Assembly (NCBI RefSeq): GCF_039530945.1
Contig: NZ_BAAAPC010000013.1
Coordinates: 128,466-192,465 of the forward strand
Length of the DNA stretch: 64,000 bases
Direction of reading: 5' to 3'
From: Nocardiopsis_C rhodophaea
Lineage (GTDB): Bacteria > Actinomycetota > Actinomycetes > Streptosporangiales > Streptosporangiaceae
A program made the translations under genes and the position numbers. Positions 53,931 to 62,152 of the stretch are shown here, piece by piece. The first letter of the stretch is position 1. Each line of letters opens with the position of its first letter. The notes under the pieces were generated by a model. It saw nothing but the letters and a program-made list of their open reading frames with translations. It had not been told where the DNA came from and did no database searches.

Positions 53931-54062
53931 GCAGCGCACAAGGCGGGCAGGACATGGATGCGGGCGGCGGTCAGGTCGTGCACCGGCCCCGGCTCGCCAT
54001 CACTTATGAACAGCGGACACCCGTCCGAGTCCATCACGCTTTGCAGACTGGCGCCGTGCACA
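53931..54062 (-). pseudogene. IS5-type (DDE_Tnp_4-like) transposase fragment
   Basis: The minus strand encodes MDSDGCPLFISDGEPGPVHD and LTAARIHVLPALCAAV before TAG, which matches the part after the first catalytic Asp in IS5-like transposases. Nothing upstream or downstream extends it, so it is a short relic. Confidence 0.55.
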
Positions 54063-54184
54063 CGGGCCACCCGCTCCCACGCACGCGAAGGTCATTCCGG
54101 CAGGCCTCATGGCCCCGAGGGAGACCCGGTCAACGCACATCCGGCGTGCAGCCTTCTCAGCCCTGATGACAATCCGTTCCCTGG

Positions 54185-54823
54185 GGGTCTGTCAATTTAA
54201 CGGCTCTGTCCCACTTTCGGTGGTGACGGTCGGTGAGGTCATCCCAAGAGGATGCGGTGATGGAGGAGAGGAAATCCTACTCGCCCGTAAATCTGCCCCT
54301 TGATCAGCTTCGACCGCGTGTTCACACCTTCCGTGCCCCCGTTGTGGTAGGAGCACGCCACGGCCGACTCAACGGCGTCGCGATCCTGGTCAAGGCCGCG
54401 GGTGAAGGCGTGGAGGTGGGGGAGGCCGTCCTCGCGAACGGCTGTGATCCACTCTCTGAGGATCTCGGCGTTGCGCGGGGCGGGCGACAGCAGTCGGGCA
54501 AAGCTGCGGATATGCCCGGCGAGCCGGTCCATCTCCGGGCAAGCCGCCATCAGACCGGTGAGGGTCTGGCGCTGCTCGGCGGCGAGCCTCTGGGGCCTGG
54601 CCAGCAGAAGTTCGCTGAAGGCCCGGGGCGAGACGGCCGACCGGTCGGCCTCAGCGCGACCCTGATTGACGTACTTGTAGAGCAGGTTGAGACTGCCCAC
54701 GTGGTGACAGGCCCGAGAACACGATCCGGGCAAGCTCGTTGACCACACGCATGGCCGAGCGTGGCACAGTGCTGCTCTACGTCACCACCGAAATAGGGAC
54801 AGAGCCGTTAAATTGACAGACCC
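54185..54823. mobile_element. Internally deleted ISL3-type element with 44-bp terminal repeats
   Basis: Terminal inverted repeats 54185-54228 and 54780-54823 match at 42 of 44 positions and begin GGGTCTGTCAATTTAACGGC. Only 639 bp lie between the outer ends, and the interior carries just the last part of an ISL3 transposase on the minus strand. The flanking 8 bp differ, so no target duplication is seen. It could still be mobilised in trans by a full-length relative. Confidence 0.85.
54239..54748 (-). pseudogene. ISL3-family transposase C-terminal fragment
   Basis: About 150 meaningful residues: ARPQRLAAEQRQTLTGLMAA, LHAFTRGLDQDRDAVESAVA, then GGTEGVNTRSKLIKGQIYGR, the ISL3 C-terminal signature including the last catalytic Glu. 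The N-terminal zinc finger and first two catalytic acids are absent, so it is inactive. It is wholly inside the 639-bp element. Confidence 0.85.
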
Positions 54824-55028
54824 GCCGCAGAACCTAAAAGAACATGTGGCCATGGAAGAAGTGATGTCCAGTCCGGAGAAGGGGGCCCTCCACAAGCCAA
54901 GGATGACGGACCCACGGTTGCATGGCGATGACGGCTGGGTGGAGATGACCCAGAACGTGAAGGGTGTCGAGATCAACTACGTGCACCCTACGAAGACTGG
55001 ACAAGTGGACGCCTACAAGATCAAGTGA
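54813..55028 (+). pseudogene. Orphan C-terminal toxin cassette cut by the ISL3-type element
   Basis: 71 codons beginning with TTG inside the right terminal repeat. The sequence NLKEHVAMEEVMSSPEKGAL then DGWVEMTQNVKGVEINYVH and TKTGQVDAYKIK resembles the extreme C-terminal nuclease-like tip seen in Rhs/CdiA-type polymorphic toxins. No prepilin, linker or HINT part precedes it, because the transposon end abuts it. A candidate immunity gene starts 18 bp after its stop. Probably an orphan cassette kept for recombination with a full-length toxin gene, or a relic. Confidence 0.6.
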
Positions 55029-55046
55029 CGTGAGGAACAGGGTGAC

Positions 55047-55487
55047 ATGATCGTCGAGTGCGTCGGCACCAGGGGGACCGATCTTCCGCATGAGCAGGTC
55101 GAGCTGTACGGCGCTCCCCAGACGGTGTTCGACCTACAGCTAGGCAAGTTCTACACCGTCTACGGGATAACGCTGGCCGGGGGCACACTGGACGTCCTAC
55201 TGAACGATGAAACCGGAAAGCCAGGCTGGTACCCCATGGCACTGTTCAAGGTCACCGACCCACACCTGCCCTCCCACTGGGAATTTGCTTCGTTTGTGAG
55301 CCCGCTTCAGGAGGGATCCGAGGAGCGCCAGACCACCGACACGGCCCGGTGGGGATATCCCGAGATCGTCCACTCCGAGAAGCACAACATCGGGCTCATC
55401 GAGCGCGAGTACGAGGATCTTCGGATCTTCTACCTGGAACAGCAGCGATACCAAGAAGGCACCGACAGCGCCACCCAGCGAACCTGA
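55047..55487 (+). CDS. Candidate immunity protein
   Basis: 146 residues, ATG start with GAGGAA upstream. An acidic cytosolic-type protein with a beta-rich N-terminal half (FYTVYGITLAGGTLDVLLND, GWYPMALFKVTDP) and a charged helical C-terminus (IEREYEDLRIFYLEQQRYQE). No family recognised. Its position directly behind an orphan toxin tip, its acidity and its size fit an immunity protein; this is inference. Confidence 0.65.
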   Translation: MIVECVGTRGTDLPHEQVELYGAPQTVFDLQLGKFYTVYGITLAGGTLDVLLNDETGKPGWYPMALFKVTDPHLPSHWEFASFVSPLQEGSEERQTTDTARWGYPEIVHSEKHNIGLIEREYEDLRIFYLEQQRYQEGTDSATQRT

Positions 55488-55848
55488 GCCATCCCGCCCG
55501 GACGAACAGGAGGCCTCACGTCGTGACCACCGCGTTCCACTTGGACTAACGCTGAAATCGAAACCACAGTGTCAAAGAGATCTTCCCAGAGGTGGGAGGC
55601 GACGATCTCTGCGTCGGTCATTCGAAGGATGCGCAGTGGCCGTGCGTTCACTCATACGGAGGCTTCGGGACGGCCAGAACCTCTCTCAGGCCTGGTTCAA
55701 TGCAGAGGTTCATGCACGGCTGCAACTGATGCGTGATTCGCCGGGCCCCGTACCCGGATCTTCCTCAGGGTGCTCGAAACCACGAGGACTGGGACTTCCT
55801 GTCACTGGGGACCTGGGACAGCCAAGACAACGACTTCGTGGCCCCGTG
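55488..55848. other. Debris region without a supportable gene
   Basis: About 360 bp. Open frames on both strands are short and not convincing. A stretch around 55730-55840 reads protein-like in one plus frame (HEDWDFLSLGTWDSQDNDF) and could be a relic of an immunity or toxin gene. It runs into IS3 debris. Confidence 0.35.
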
Positions 55849-56390
55849 CCCAACCGCACCTGGGTCGCGGGCCTCACCCATGTGGTGACCTGGTCGAACA
55901 CGGTCTATGTGGCGCTCGTCGTCGATACCTACGTGCGGGCGATCGTGGGCTGGTCGGCGGCCTGCGCGAAGCGAAGCCCCCTGATGCTCTGGGCATTGGA
56001 GACGGCGCTGTGGCTGCGTGACCTGGCCGGCATCCTGGTGCGCTCAGGCGAGCTGGTGCACCAGTCAGATGCCGGATCGCAGTACACCTTCGTTCCTGAT
56101 CACCGCGCGCCTAACCGCCGAAGGCATCGCCGTCTCCATCGGGCCGGTGGGGGATGCCTACGGCAAAGCCCTGATGGAGTCGGCGGTGGGGTTGTACAAG
56201 ACCGAGCTGATCAAGCGACGCCGCCCGAGGAAGGGGCCTGGCGGGGTCAAGCTGGCCACCGCTGAGTGGGGTGGACTGGTGCAACAACTCCCACCTCCAC
56301 AATGAGCTCGGCTATATTCCCCAGTGGAGTACGAGGCGGCCTACTGTGCCCAGATCGCCCTATAACCGCAGGTCAAATCCGTGGACGGGA
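55849..56390 (+). pseudogene. IS3-type transposase, frameshifted
   Basis: The integrase core reads PNRTWVAGLTHVVTWSNTVY and VDTYVRAIVGWSA up to VHQSDAGSQYT. It continues in another frame as LTARLTAEGIAVSIGPVGDAYGKALMESAVGLYKTELI in three overlapping pieces (the DNA is continuous, the frame shifts near 56090). It ends as HNELGYIP with a further shift. DDE residues are present but the gene cannot yield one protein. Related to the truncated fragment at 48331. Confidence 0.75.
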
Positions 56391-56486
56391 GTCTCTAAAC
56401 AGCCCTGGGAAACTCTGCCGGCCGTAGTGCGGTCACCCAGGACAGCGGCGCTGACTACGGCCAGCCCGCATCGCGTCAAAACGACG

Positions 56487-57062
56487 CTATGCGGAGACAA
56501 TGAGTTCTCCCCAAGCTGATGTGGTACTGGACACGGGTATGTAGCACCGTGCGGTGTCTTCGTCGAACAGAACGACCAAGGCGTCGGGCTGGTAGTGGAC
56601 GTCCTCGTCAGCCTCTCCCAGCGCAACCACCGCAGCACTGCCCCCATCGAAACCGATGCGCAGCGACCAGTACGTGGGAGCACAACCGTCTTCGGCCACA
56701 TGAGTGGCGAGCCCCACGTGGATCACGGTCTGCCCAAGCAGTGGGCGCCACTGCTCCATTCCACCAACATCGACGGAGTCGGGCAGCGGATCCTCACACC
56801 CCGGCGGGAGTACCTTCCACCCAAGGCCCTGGGTAAGTCCGTCCATGGCCCAAGATACAACCAGACGGGTGCCCCCAGACGTAGCGAGCTCTACGCCCAT
56901 GTCGACTTCATGAATGTCGTCATGACGGTGACCGTGGGGCCAGAAGTCGTCGTGGGCATAGAGGTAACGAATGCCGGTAAGAGAGGTGCCGAGAAGCAGG
57001 CGGGCCACAGGCAGCGCGCCAGCGTTATTCTCCTGCGAGATCCACGGTTCGAACCTGAGCAC
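56487..57062 (-). CDS. Candidate immunity protein of the adjacent HINT toxin
   Basis: 191 residues from GTG 57062, 32 bp after the toxin stop and on the same strand. Acidic, without signal or membrane segment, with a His/Asp-rich segment (YAHDDFWPHGHRHDDIHEV) and Trp-rich strands (LVVSWAMDGLTQGLGWKVLP; PTYWSLRIGFDGG). I do not recognise the family. The location directly after a toxin C-terminus, and an acidic composition against a basic toxin tip, support an immunity role. The start codon is uncertain because the ribosome site is weak. Confidence 0.7.
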   Translation of the reverse strand: MLRFEPWISQENNAGALPVARLLLGTSLTGIRYLYAHDDFWPHGHRHDDIHEVDMGVELATSGGTRLVVSWAMDGLTQGLGWKVLPPGCEDPLPDSVDVGGMEQWRPLLGQTVIHVGLATHVAEDGCAPTYWSLRIGFDGGSAAVVALGEADEDVHYQPDALVVLFDEDTARCYIPVSSTTSAWGELIVSA

Positions 57063-57094
57063 GTGACTGACGCTGCCTTTCCGTAGGATGCCAA

Positions 57095-58588
57095 CTAGTA
57101 CAGCCCGAAGTATAGAAGATTCCCCTGCGCGTCGAACGTTACGCCAATGTCTCGTTTGCCACTACGGGGCATGACAAACCGGACGCCACCTTTTGCATTT
57201 CCACTAGTCACGTCAAGGACTTGGGTATCCGGATTATTTAATATCTCCTCCATGAGATTTTGGCCAGCATCCTTGAGCTGCGAATTGGGAACATCATCGA
57301 GTTCGCCGCGGTCCCGGTGCTTCTGGTAAGCACGCCCCGCTTGAGTCTTGCCTGGCCCCTTTGCTGGCTTTTGGGAATTTTGCTTTAGGACATCGATATT
57401 AGGGCACGCATCGGAGTTATGTACGAGTACACTGGCTCCACCTTCTCCCACATAGTATGTGTGGACCCCTTCGACGGTGAGGTCATGAACGCTGGCGTGG
57501 GTGACGTATTTCCCAATGGCCAAGACTGACACGGTGGCCCCGGAATGGTGACGCAACATGCTTCCAGGACGCAGGTCAGATGCAGTCGTCCACCTGCCAT
57601 CGCTTAAGAACAGGTGGCCTTCAGTAACGGAAATGGCCTCGCCCCCATCCGGGCCAAGAACTGACACTTCGACGACTTCTTTTACACCGGTCGTGCTAAT
57701 CGTCTCTGTGACCCACGCAGCACTGGAATCGCCAGTTTCCGCATTCGTAGCTAGAACTCGTTCACCAACTCTAACTTTTTCGATGGGCAGGTATTTTCCA
57801 TCGCCGAGGAGCACTGGGGTTCCCGAAACGAAACTGTTTCTCTTGCAAACGCGTCCAGCTTTTCTCACAGCCTGACGAGCGTCAGTGACCTTATCCTTCG
57901 CTTTCTGAATTCCTCGCCGGGTTCGACGCCAAGTTCTCCAGGCATCTAGGATCTTGGGGAGTTTCCGCGCTAGCTTCGCACCCTTACCCCATGGCGTGAA
58001 TCCAATAATTGTCCACAAGCAGGCAGCGATGTCGCCTTCGGTTACACAAGCCTTGGCGTCAGTGAAACCGACAATGTCAGCGAGGATCTCCAACAACTGA
58101 TCATAGAGATCGTCGGTGTCACCCTGTGCGCCCGTCAGCTCCTCTTTGGCATCATTAAGCTCGCTCTCGGCATCCGAAAGTTCGTTGAGGTTCGCTATCG
58201 TGTACCCAGCTGGTTCGGTCTGGTCGTCAGCCGATTCATCCCCTGCATCAGCGGAATCAGAGCTCTCGCTCCCGTCCGATGGATCGTTAGGCGGGCCCTC
58301 GCTCGCCTTGCTTCCGTCGGGAGTCGGCGCCTCTGGAGGGCTACCTTCACCAGGATCACTCGATCCCCCCGGCGAATGACTGTCAGAGCGCCCCCCATCG
58401 CCGGCAAGGTCAAGTTCTTCGCAGTACTCCGACTTGCCAATCCGACACAGGGCGCTTTCATAAAACGCTCTAGTCTGCGTAGGCAACCCGAACGCCAGAA
58501 CCGCTGTGGCCACCGTTGCCACCAGGATGACCAGAGCCGCATACTCTACCTTGAACGCGCCTGTCTCAGCACGCCACACCCAACGCAT
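57095..58588 (-). CDS. Prepilin-type polymorphic toxin with HINT domain and C-terminal nuclease-like tip
   Basis: 497 residues from ATG 58588 (AGGAGG upstream). Domains in order: a prepilin-like start RAETGAFKVEYAALVILVAT (Gly10, Glu15, then a hydrophobic helix); Cys48 and Cys56; a Ser/Pro/Asp linker (residues 60-130); a helical stretch and the pre-toxin segment VGFTDAKACVTEGDIAACLW with FTPWGKGAK (about 172-205); an intein-like HINT from NSFVSGTPVLLGDG to HTYYVGEGGASVLVHN (251-391, terminal Asn391); then a 106-residue tip with GPGKTQAGRAYQKHRDRGEL and GVTFDAQGNLLYFGLY. The tip looks like a BECR-type RNase fold, a family-level guess. HINT self-cleavage would free it. Confidence 0.85.
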   Translation of the reverse strand: MRWVWRAETGAFKVEYAALVILVATVATAVLAFGLPTQTRAFYESALCRIGKSEYCEELDLAGDGGRSDSHSPGGSSDPGEGSPPEAPTPDGSKASEGPPNDPSDGSESSDSADAGDESADDQTEPAGYTIANLNELSDAESELNDAKEELTGAQGDTDDLYDQLLEILADIVGFTDAKACVTEGDIAACLWTIIGFTPWGKGAKLARKLPKILDAWRTWRRTRRGIQKAKDKVTDARQAVRKAGRVCKRNSFVSGTPVLLGDGKYLPIEKVRVGERVLATNAETGDSSAAWVTETISTTGVKEVVEVSVLGPDGGEAISVTEGHLFLSDGRWTTASDLRPGSMLRHHSGATVSVLAIGKYVTHASVHDLTVEGVHTYYVGEGGASVLVHNSDACPNIDVLKQNSQKPAKGPGKTQAGRAYQKHRDRGELDDVPNSQLKDAGQNLMEEILNNPDTQVLDVTSGNAKGGVRFVMPRSGKRDIGVTFDAQGNLLYFGLY

Positions 58589-58647
58589 CGGCCCTCCTGG
58601 CAGCCACGACATGTGCGTCCGTTGTACGAGTTACTTGTTCCTCAATT

Positions 58648-58718
58648 GCCCAACGGACGGACCCTAGGGGTCCGACCCGAGACAGAAGAAGGGCCCACGG
58701 GCCCAAATCATGGCCCCA
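58648..58718 (-). promoter_or_regulatory. GGGCCC-type site array upstream of the HINT toxin
   Basis: GGGCCC cores at 58691-58696 and 58699-58704, with weaker copies near 58648 (TTGCCCAA), 58670 (GGGTCC) and 58713 (TGGCCCCA). Centres of the main series are spaced about 22, 23 and 20 bp. The array starts about 60 bp upstream of the toxin ATG and resembles the flp and 62-kb arrays. Confidence 0.5.
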
Positions 58719-58756
58719 TTTGGACGAGCCATGTTACGAGAAGGACACCGTCTGAT

Positions 58757-59293
58757 CTTGAGAGCGACGCTACGGCGATCACCGACTACGGCAGCGTCAT
58801 CCATGGGCCAGCTCAGATCGAGCCTTATGCCCGTGCCTTCATCATGGGCGGCCCCAGAGACTTGCCGCTGAGGAGATCGACCGCCGTGTGGAGGTTGGTC
58901 TTCGGCAGCAACAGATCTTGACCAGTGTGGTCAGGCGGTCCGCGTACGGATGATCCTCGATGAAGCGGTCCTTCACCGCGAGGTAGGGGGCCTGCTGTGA
59001 TGCGTGCGCAACTTGACCATCTGCCTGGAGTCGCCAGATCCGGGAACGCGGTGGTTCGGGTGATTCCCTACTAGGTCGGGGCGCATCCAGCGCCGATCAC
59101 GGGGTTCACGGCTTTCGAGTTGTCTGACAGAACCAAGACTGTCTACATGGATACGGTTGCAGATGAATTGCACCTCGAGAAGCCCCGTGAGATCCAAACG
59201 TGCGAAACATCCTTTAACGACCCCAACGCGGCAGTACCCGGCCGCGGCGGGTCGGTCCAGCTCATCGGTTCGATCTTCAAGGACTACGAATGA
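58757..59293 (+). pseudogene. Decayed XRE/DUF5753 (Scr1-type) regulator, C-terminal part
   Basis: Spread over three frames are IEPYARAFI, then LAAEEIDRRVEVGLRQQQIL, RMILDEAVLHREVGG, VMRAQLDHLPGVARSGNAVV and TVYMDTVADELHLEKPREI, ending SVQLIGSIFKDYE. In order these match the DUF5753 effector half of actinomycete XRE regulators. The N-terminal helix-turn-helix is gone and there are at least three frameshifts or stops. Its last bases overlap a DUF397 gene start, as in intact regulator pairs. Confidence 0.75.
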
Positions 59294-59482
59294 TCCCCCC
59301 GTCACTGGAAGAAGTCCAGCTACAGCTATCAGCACGGATCCGGCGTCGAAGTGGCCGACACCCCTTCTAGACATCTCCTCCGAGACTCCAAGAATCCTTC
59401 CCTGAGCCGCCTCTCCTTCGGTTATTCGGAGTGTCGGCTCGTCGTCGGCGCCTTGAAGTGGGCCGAGGGTAAGGGCTGGTAG
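59290..59482 (+). pseudogene. DUF397 gene with one-base insertion in a C run
   Basis: ATG 59290 overlaps the DUF5753 stop (ATGA). The family core HWKKSSYSYQHGSGVEVADT then LRDSKNP, SFGYSECRLVVGALK and a terminal tag follows, but only after skipping one C in the six-C run at 59295-59300. DUF397 proteins pair with DUF5753 regulators. From 59483 to 59714 I see no gene. Confidence 0.75.
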
Positions 59483-59714
59483 GGCACTTACTCCATCCTC
59501 CATCGCCCTGGTAAACAGGCGGAGACCTGTAGTGGTGTCCGCTCTACTTCGAGACTCGTTCAGGATCTCTGTCAGCGTATAAGCGACCGTCGGTGACCGA
59601 AGCGCATACTGGCCACCACGGTTCTGACTGCAGGGGTGTGCTGGGTGGCGGCGTCTCCAGCATGACCAGCGGATCCTGTGGGTAGCGGCATGCTAGGCTG
59701 CGTCAGCTCCTCCC

Positions 59715-60227
59715 TCACTGGAGATGACGCCTTCGGTACCGCTCGCTTACTCTTTCATGGAACCTTTGCATACGCTCTCGGTGCCTGACTGCGTATTCAA
59801 TCATGTCTTCAATGAATTCCTCGAATGAGTTCGCAATCCTTTCCTCTATTTCAGTATCCTCCCCAAACCTATAGACGGCAGGGTCGGTTTTCTTGAAATA
59901 CCAAACAATATACCCCTGGTGCTCCGAAAAGAAGAACTTATCCGACGTGGTGAATTCTGGGTAATCTTGAGAGAGCTCTTGGGCGGTCTCATTAGCATCC
60001 TCATGGGCCCCAAGGGACAGAATGACGGGAAAGTACGAGGGGCCATCAAATTTAGAAACTTCCTCTAAGTAGTCCAGATACATTCCAGGGGGAGGACACT
60101 CCGAGTCCCTTCGGGCGGCTTCTGCGAAATCACTGGTGAATATGATTTCGGAAAGGTTTTCCATTTCTTGGATCAGCTCATGACCGAGAAGTTGGTCTAT
60201 GATTCGTTTTGCCGTCGTCTTGCTCAT
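59715..60227 (-). CDS. SUKH/SMI1-KNR4-like immunity protein
   Basis: 170 residues, ATG start overlapping the toxin stop (ATGA), so translation was coupled to the deaminase toxin. The central part YFPVILSLGAHED, FFFSEHQGYIVWYFKKTDPA and VYRFGEDTEIEERIANSFEE matches the SUKH-superfamily pattern of immunity proteins. Acidic and cytosolic. The upstream toxin is a pseudogene, but this gene looks intact, so it may still protect against siblings carrying an active toxin. Low G+C. Confidence 0.8.
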   Translation of the reverse strand: MSKTTAKRIIDQLLGHELIQEMENLSEIIFTSDFAEAARRDSECPPPGMYLDYLEEVSKFDGPSYFPVILSLGAHEDANETAQELSQDYPEFTTSDKFFFSEHQGYIVWYFKKTDPAVYRFGEDTEIEERIANSFEEFIEDMIEYAVRHRERMQRFHERVSERYRRRHLQ

Positions 60228-61925
60228 TTTCTCTTTCTGATGAAGTCAGGGAGTTGATCGTTGGCCCATTTTGATTCCTGGTACTTACTAACATCGGGGT
60301 CGACGTAGCCTTTAGATGTGTCGATGTACACCCGCCCATTCTTACCCCATGTGACCCTGATATCGATATCGGGGTACTCTTTGGAGAACTGATCGATTAC
60401 ATTCTGGCACGAAGTACAGGGCGGCCGTTCTGTGTATATGTACACCTTTCCTTTGCTGCCTTTGGGAAGATTTTTTGCAAGGTCCTCCAGGGCTTTCGCT
60501 TCGGAGTCAAATGGGGCAGAATGTGTTCCATCCTTTGATTTTGCTTTAAATTTTCGATCGCCGTCGTTCGGGACGGGTGAGGTTCCCTTGGGCGAATGGT
60601 TTTTTTCCGCTTACACCAATCTTTTGCCCACTTCCTACGCCATCGAGCTCGTAGTCGACGACCGCCACATTTTTGTTCTTGCCGATGTTCTTGTCTTCTC
60701 GGGCCTTCTTCGACCCTGCTGCGTCACCGGCGTAGCAACCATCGTCGTTATGGGTGAGAACATTGTTGAGGACAGAGCCTACGTAGTATGTGTGGAGCCC
60801 ATCGACAGTGAGGTTGTGGACCTGTTGGTCGGAGACGGTGCGGGCTTCTGCTGCTGACACCTGTACCCACGTACCGGCGGAAGTACGCAACCACGTGCCC
60901 GGCCTCAGGTCGATGGCATCGACCCACTCAGCGAGTTCTGGTGCCCAGAAGGGGTGTTCTGCGGTGGCGGTGACGCTCACTGTTGCGCCAGCGTCGTCGG
61001 TGATGGTGATCTCGACAAGTGTCTTGTCGCCCTCGCCCTCGATGACTGCAGTGACAGGGCGGGGGCCTTCCTCACCCGTCTGTGGGTCTAAGGACCAGAC
61101 CTCATCACCAATCTGGATATCTTCGATAGCGACCAGTGATCCATCGCCGAGAACGACCGGTGTGCTTGGTATAAAGCTGTTCTTCTTCTTACGCCCGCCA
61201 TTACAGAAGATAGGGATATCTCCTGCTTTCTTCTTGGCTTCCTCTGCCTTCTTCTTGGCTTCCTCAAGCTTCTTTCTCGCCTGGTTGACTCGCTTCTTAG
61301 CAGCGTCCGCTACTTTCTTGGCCTTGCGCCAGCGATTCCAAAGCTTGAGGATCTTGGGGGCGACTTTGACGAGTTTCGCGCCTTTGCCCCAGGGGGTGAA
61401 GCCGACGACGGTCCATAGGCAGGCCATCAGGTCGCCTTTGGTAAGGCAGTCGCGGGCGTCGTTGTAGCCGATGATGTCGCCGACCAGTTCCAGCAGGTCC
61501 TCGCCGAGCTGGTCGTAGTCGGTGTCCTTCACGGCCTGCTTGGCTTTGTCGAGTTCGCTCTGGGCGTCGACGAGTCCGGAGTCGGCTTCGTAGAGCGTCT
61601 GGGCGAATTCGGGGTCGTACCCCCCGCTGTCGTCGCCGTCGTCCTCCCCGTACCCCCTGTCTTGTGCCGTGGGGTCTATGCCCGACTCTCGGCTCGTTCG
61701 GGTGTCCTTGGCGCCGTCGTTGGGTGCAGCAGCGGTACCCTCGCCCTGCGGGTCGTCGCAGTCGTCGTCGCCGACGATACGTCAGACGCCGGTGTCGTAG
61801 AGAGATTTGACTTCGGTTGGCAGGCCGAAGGAAAGTACGGCGGTCACGACGACTGTCACCAACAGTACGACTGCGGCGTATTCGACCTTGAAGCCACCTG
61901 ATTCGGCACGCCACACCCAGCGCAA
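60224..61925 (-). pseudogene. Prepilin-type HINT toxin with C-terminal deaminase, decayed
   Basis: The best start is TTG 61925 after GAAGAGG. Order: RAESGGFKVEYAAVVLLVTV; TGA at 61782-61784 exactly where homologues have the first conserved Cys; the same frame then continues RIVGDDDCDD, an acidic linker, YNDARDCLTKGDLMACLWTV with FTPWGKGAK, a Lys-rich coiled coil, and a HINT domain (NSFIPSTPVVLGDG to HTYYVGSVLNNVLTHN). After KNVAVVDYELDGVGSG an extra base in the G run at 60575-60577 shifts the frame. The last part, with DSE and TERPPCTSCQNVIDQF, is a BURPS668_1122-like nucleic-acid deaminase. Two separate lesions, so no full protein. Confidence 0.85.
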
Positions 61926-62011
61926 ACGGACCTCTTCATTGTTTATGGCTGATACGGGGCACATCGGGGCAGAGACACCCCGCGGAAGCCTTCGGCACCC
62001 TATAGGGATTA

Positions 62012-62063
62012 TTGGGCCCACCGAAAGGGTCCAGGGGCCCAATTGGCGACGCTTTGGGCCCAA
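62012..62063. promoter_or_regulatory. Three GGGCCC sites spaced exactly 21 bp
   Basis: TTGGGCCCA (centre 62016.5), GGGGCCCAA (62037.5) and TTGGGCCCAA (62058.5) lie exactly two helical turns apart. They stand midway between the divergent toxin genes starting at 61925 (minus) and 62153 (plus), about 90 bp from each start. This is the clearest example of the motif seen at flp. Confidence 0.75.
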
Positions 62064-62152
62064 GAAGGTCTATGTCCTGCTTGCACGTGGTGTGGCCGGA
62101 TGTGGTTATGTTACGTGGCTAGTTTGCCGATTCCCTGAATCTTGCGCAGGTC

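Noticed and set aside
58973..59503. 176-codon minus-strand open frame
   Set aside because: It is antisense to the recognisable DUF5753 and DUF397 remnants, has no ribosome site and no domain.
61782..61784. TGA at a conserved Cys codon, as in selenoproteins
   Set aside because: A Cys to UGA swap is a selenocysteine hallmark, but the same gene has an independent frameshift near 60576 and I see no clear SECIS-like hairpin right after the TGA. Simple decay is more likely.
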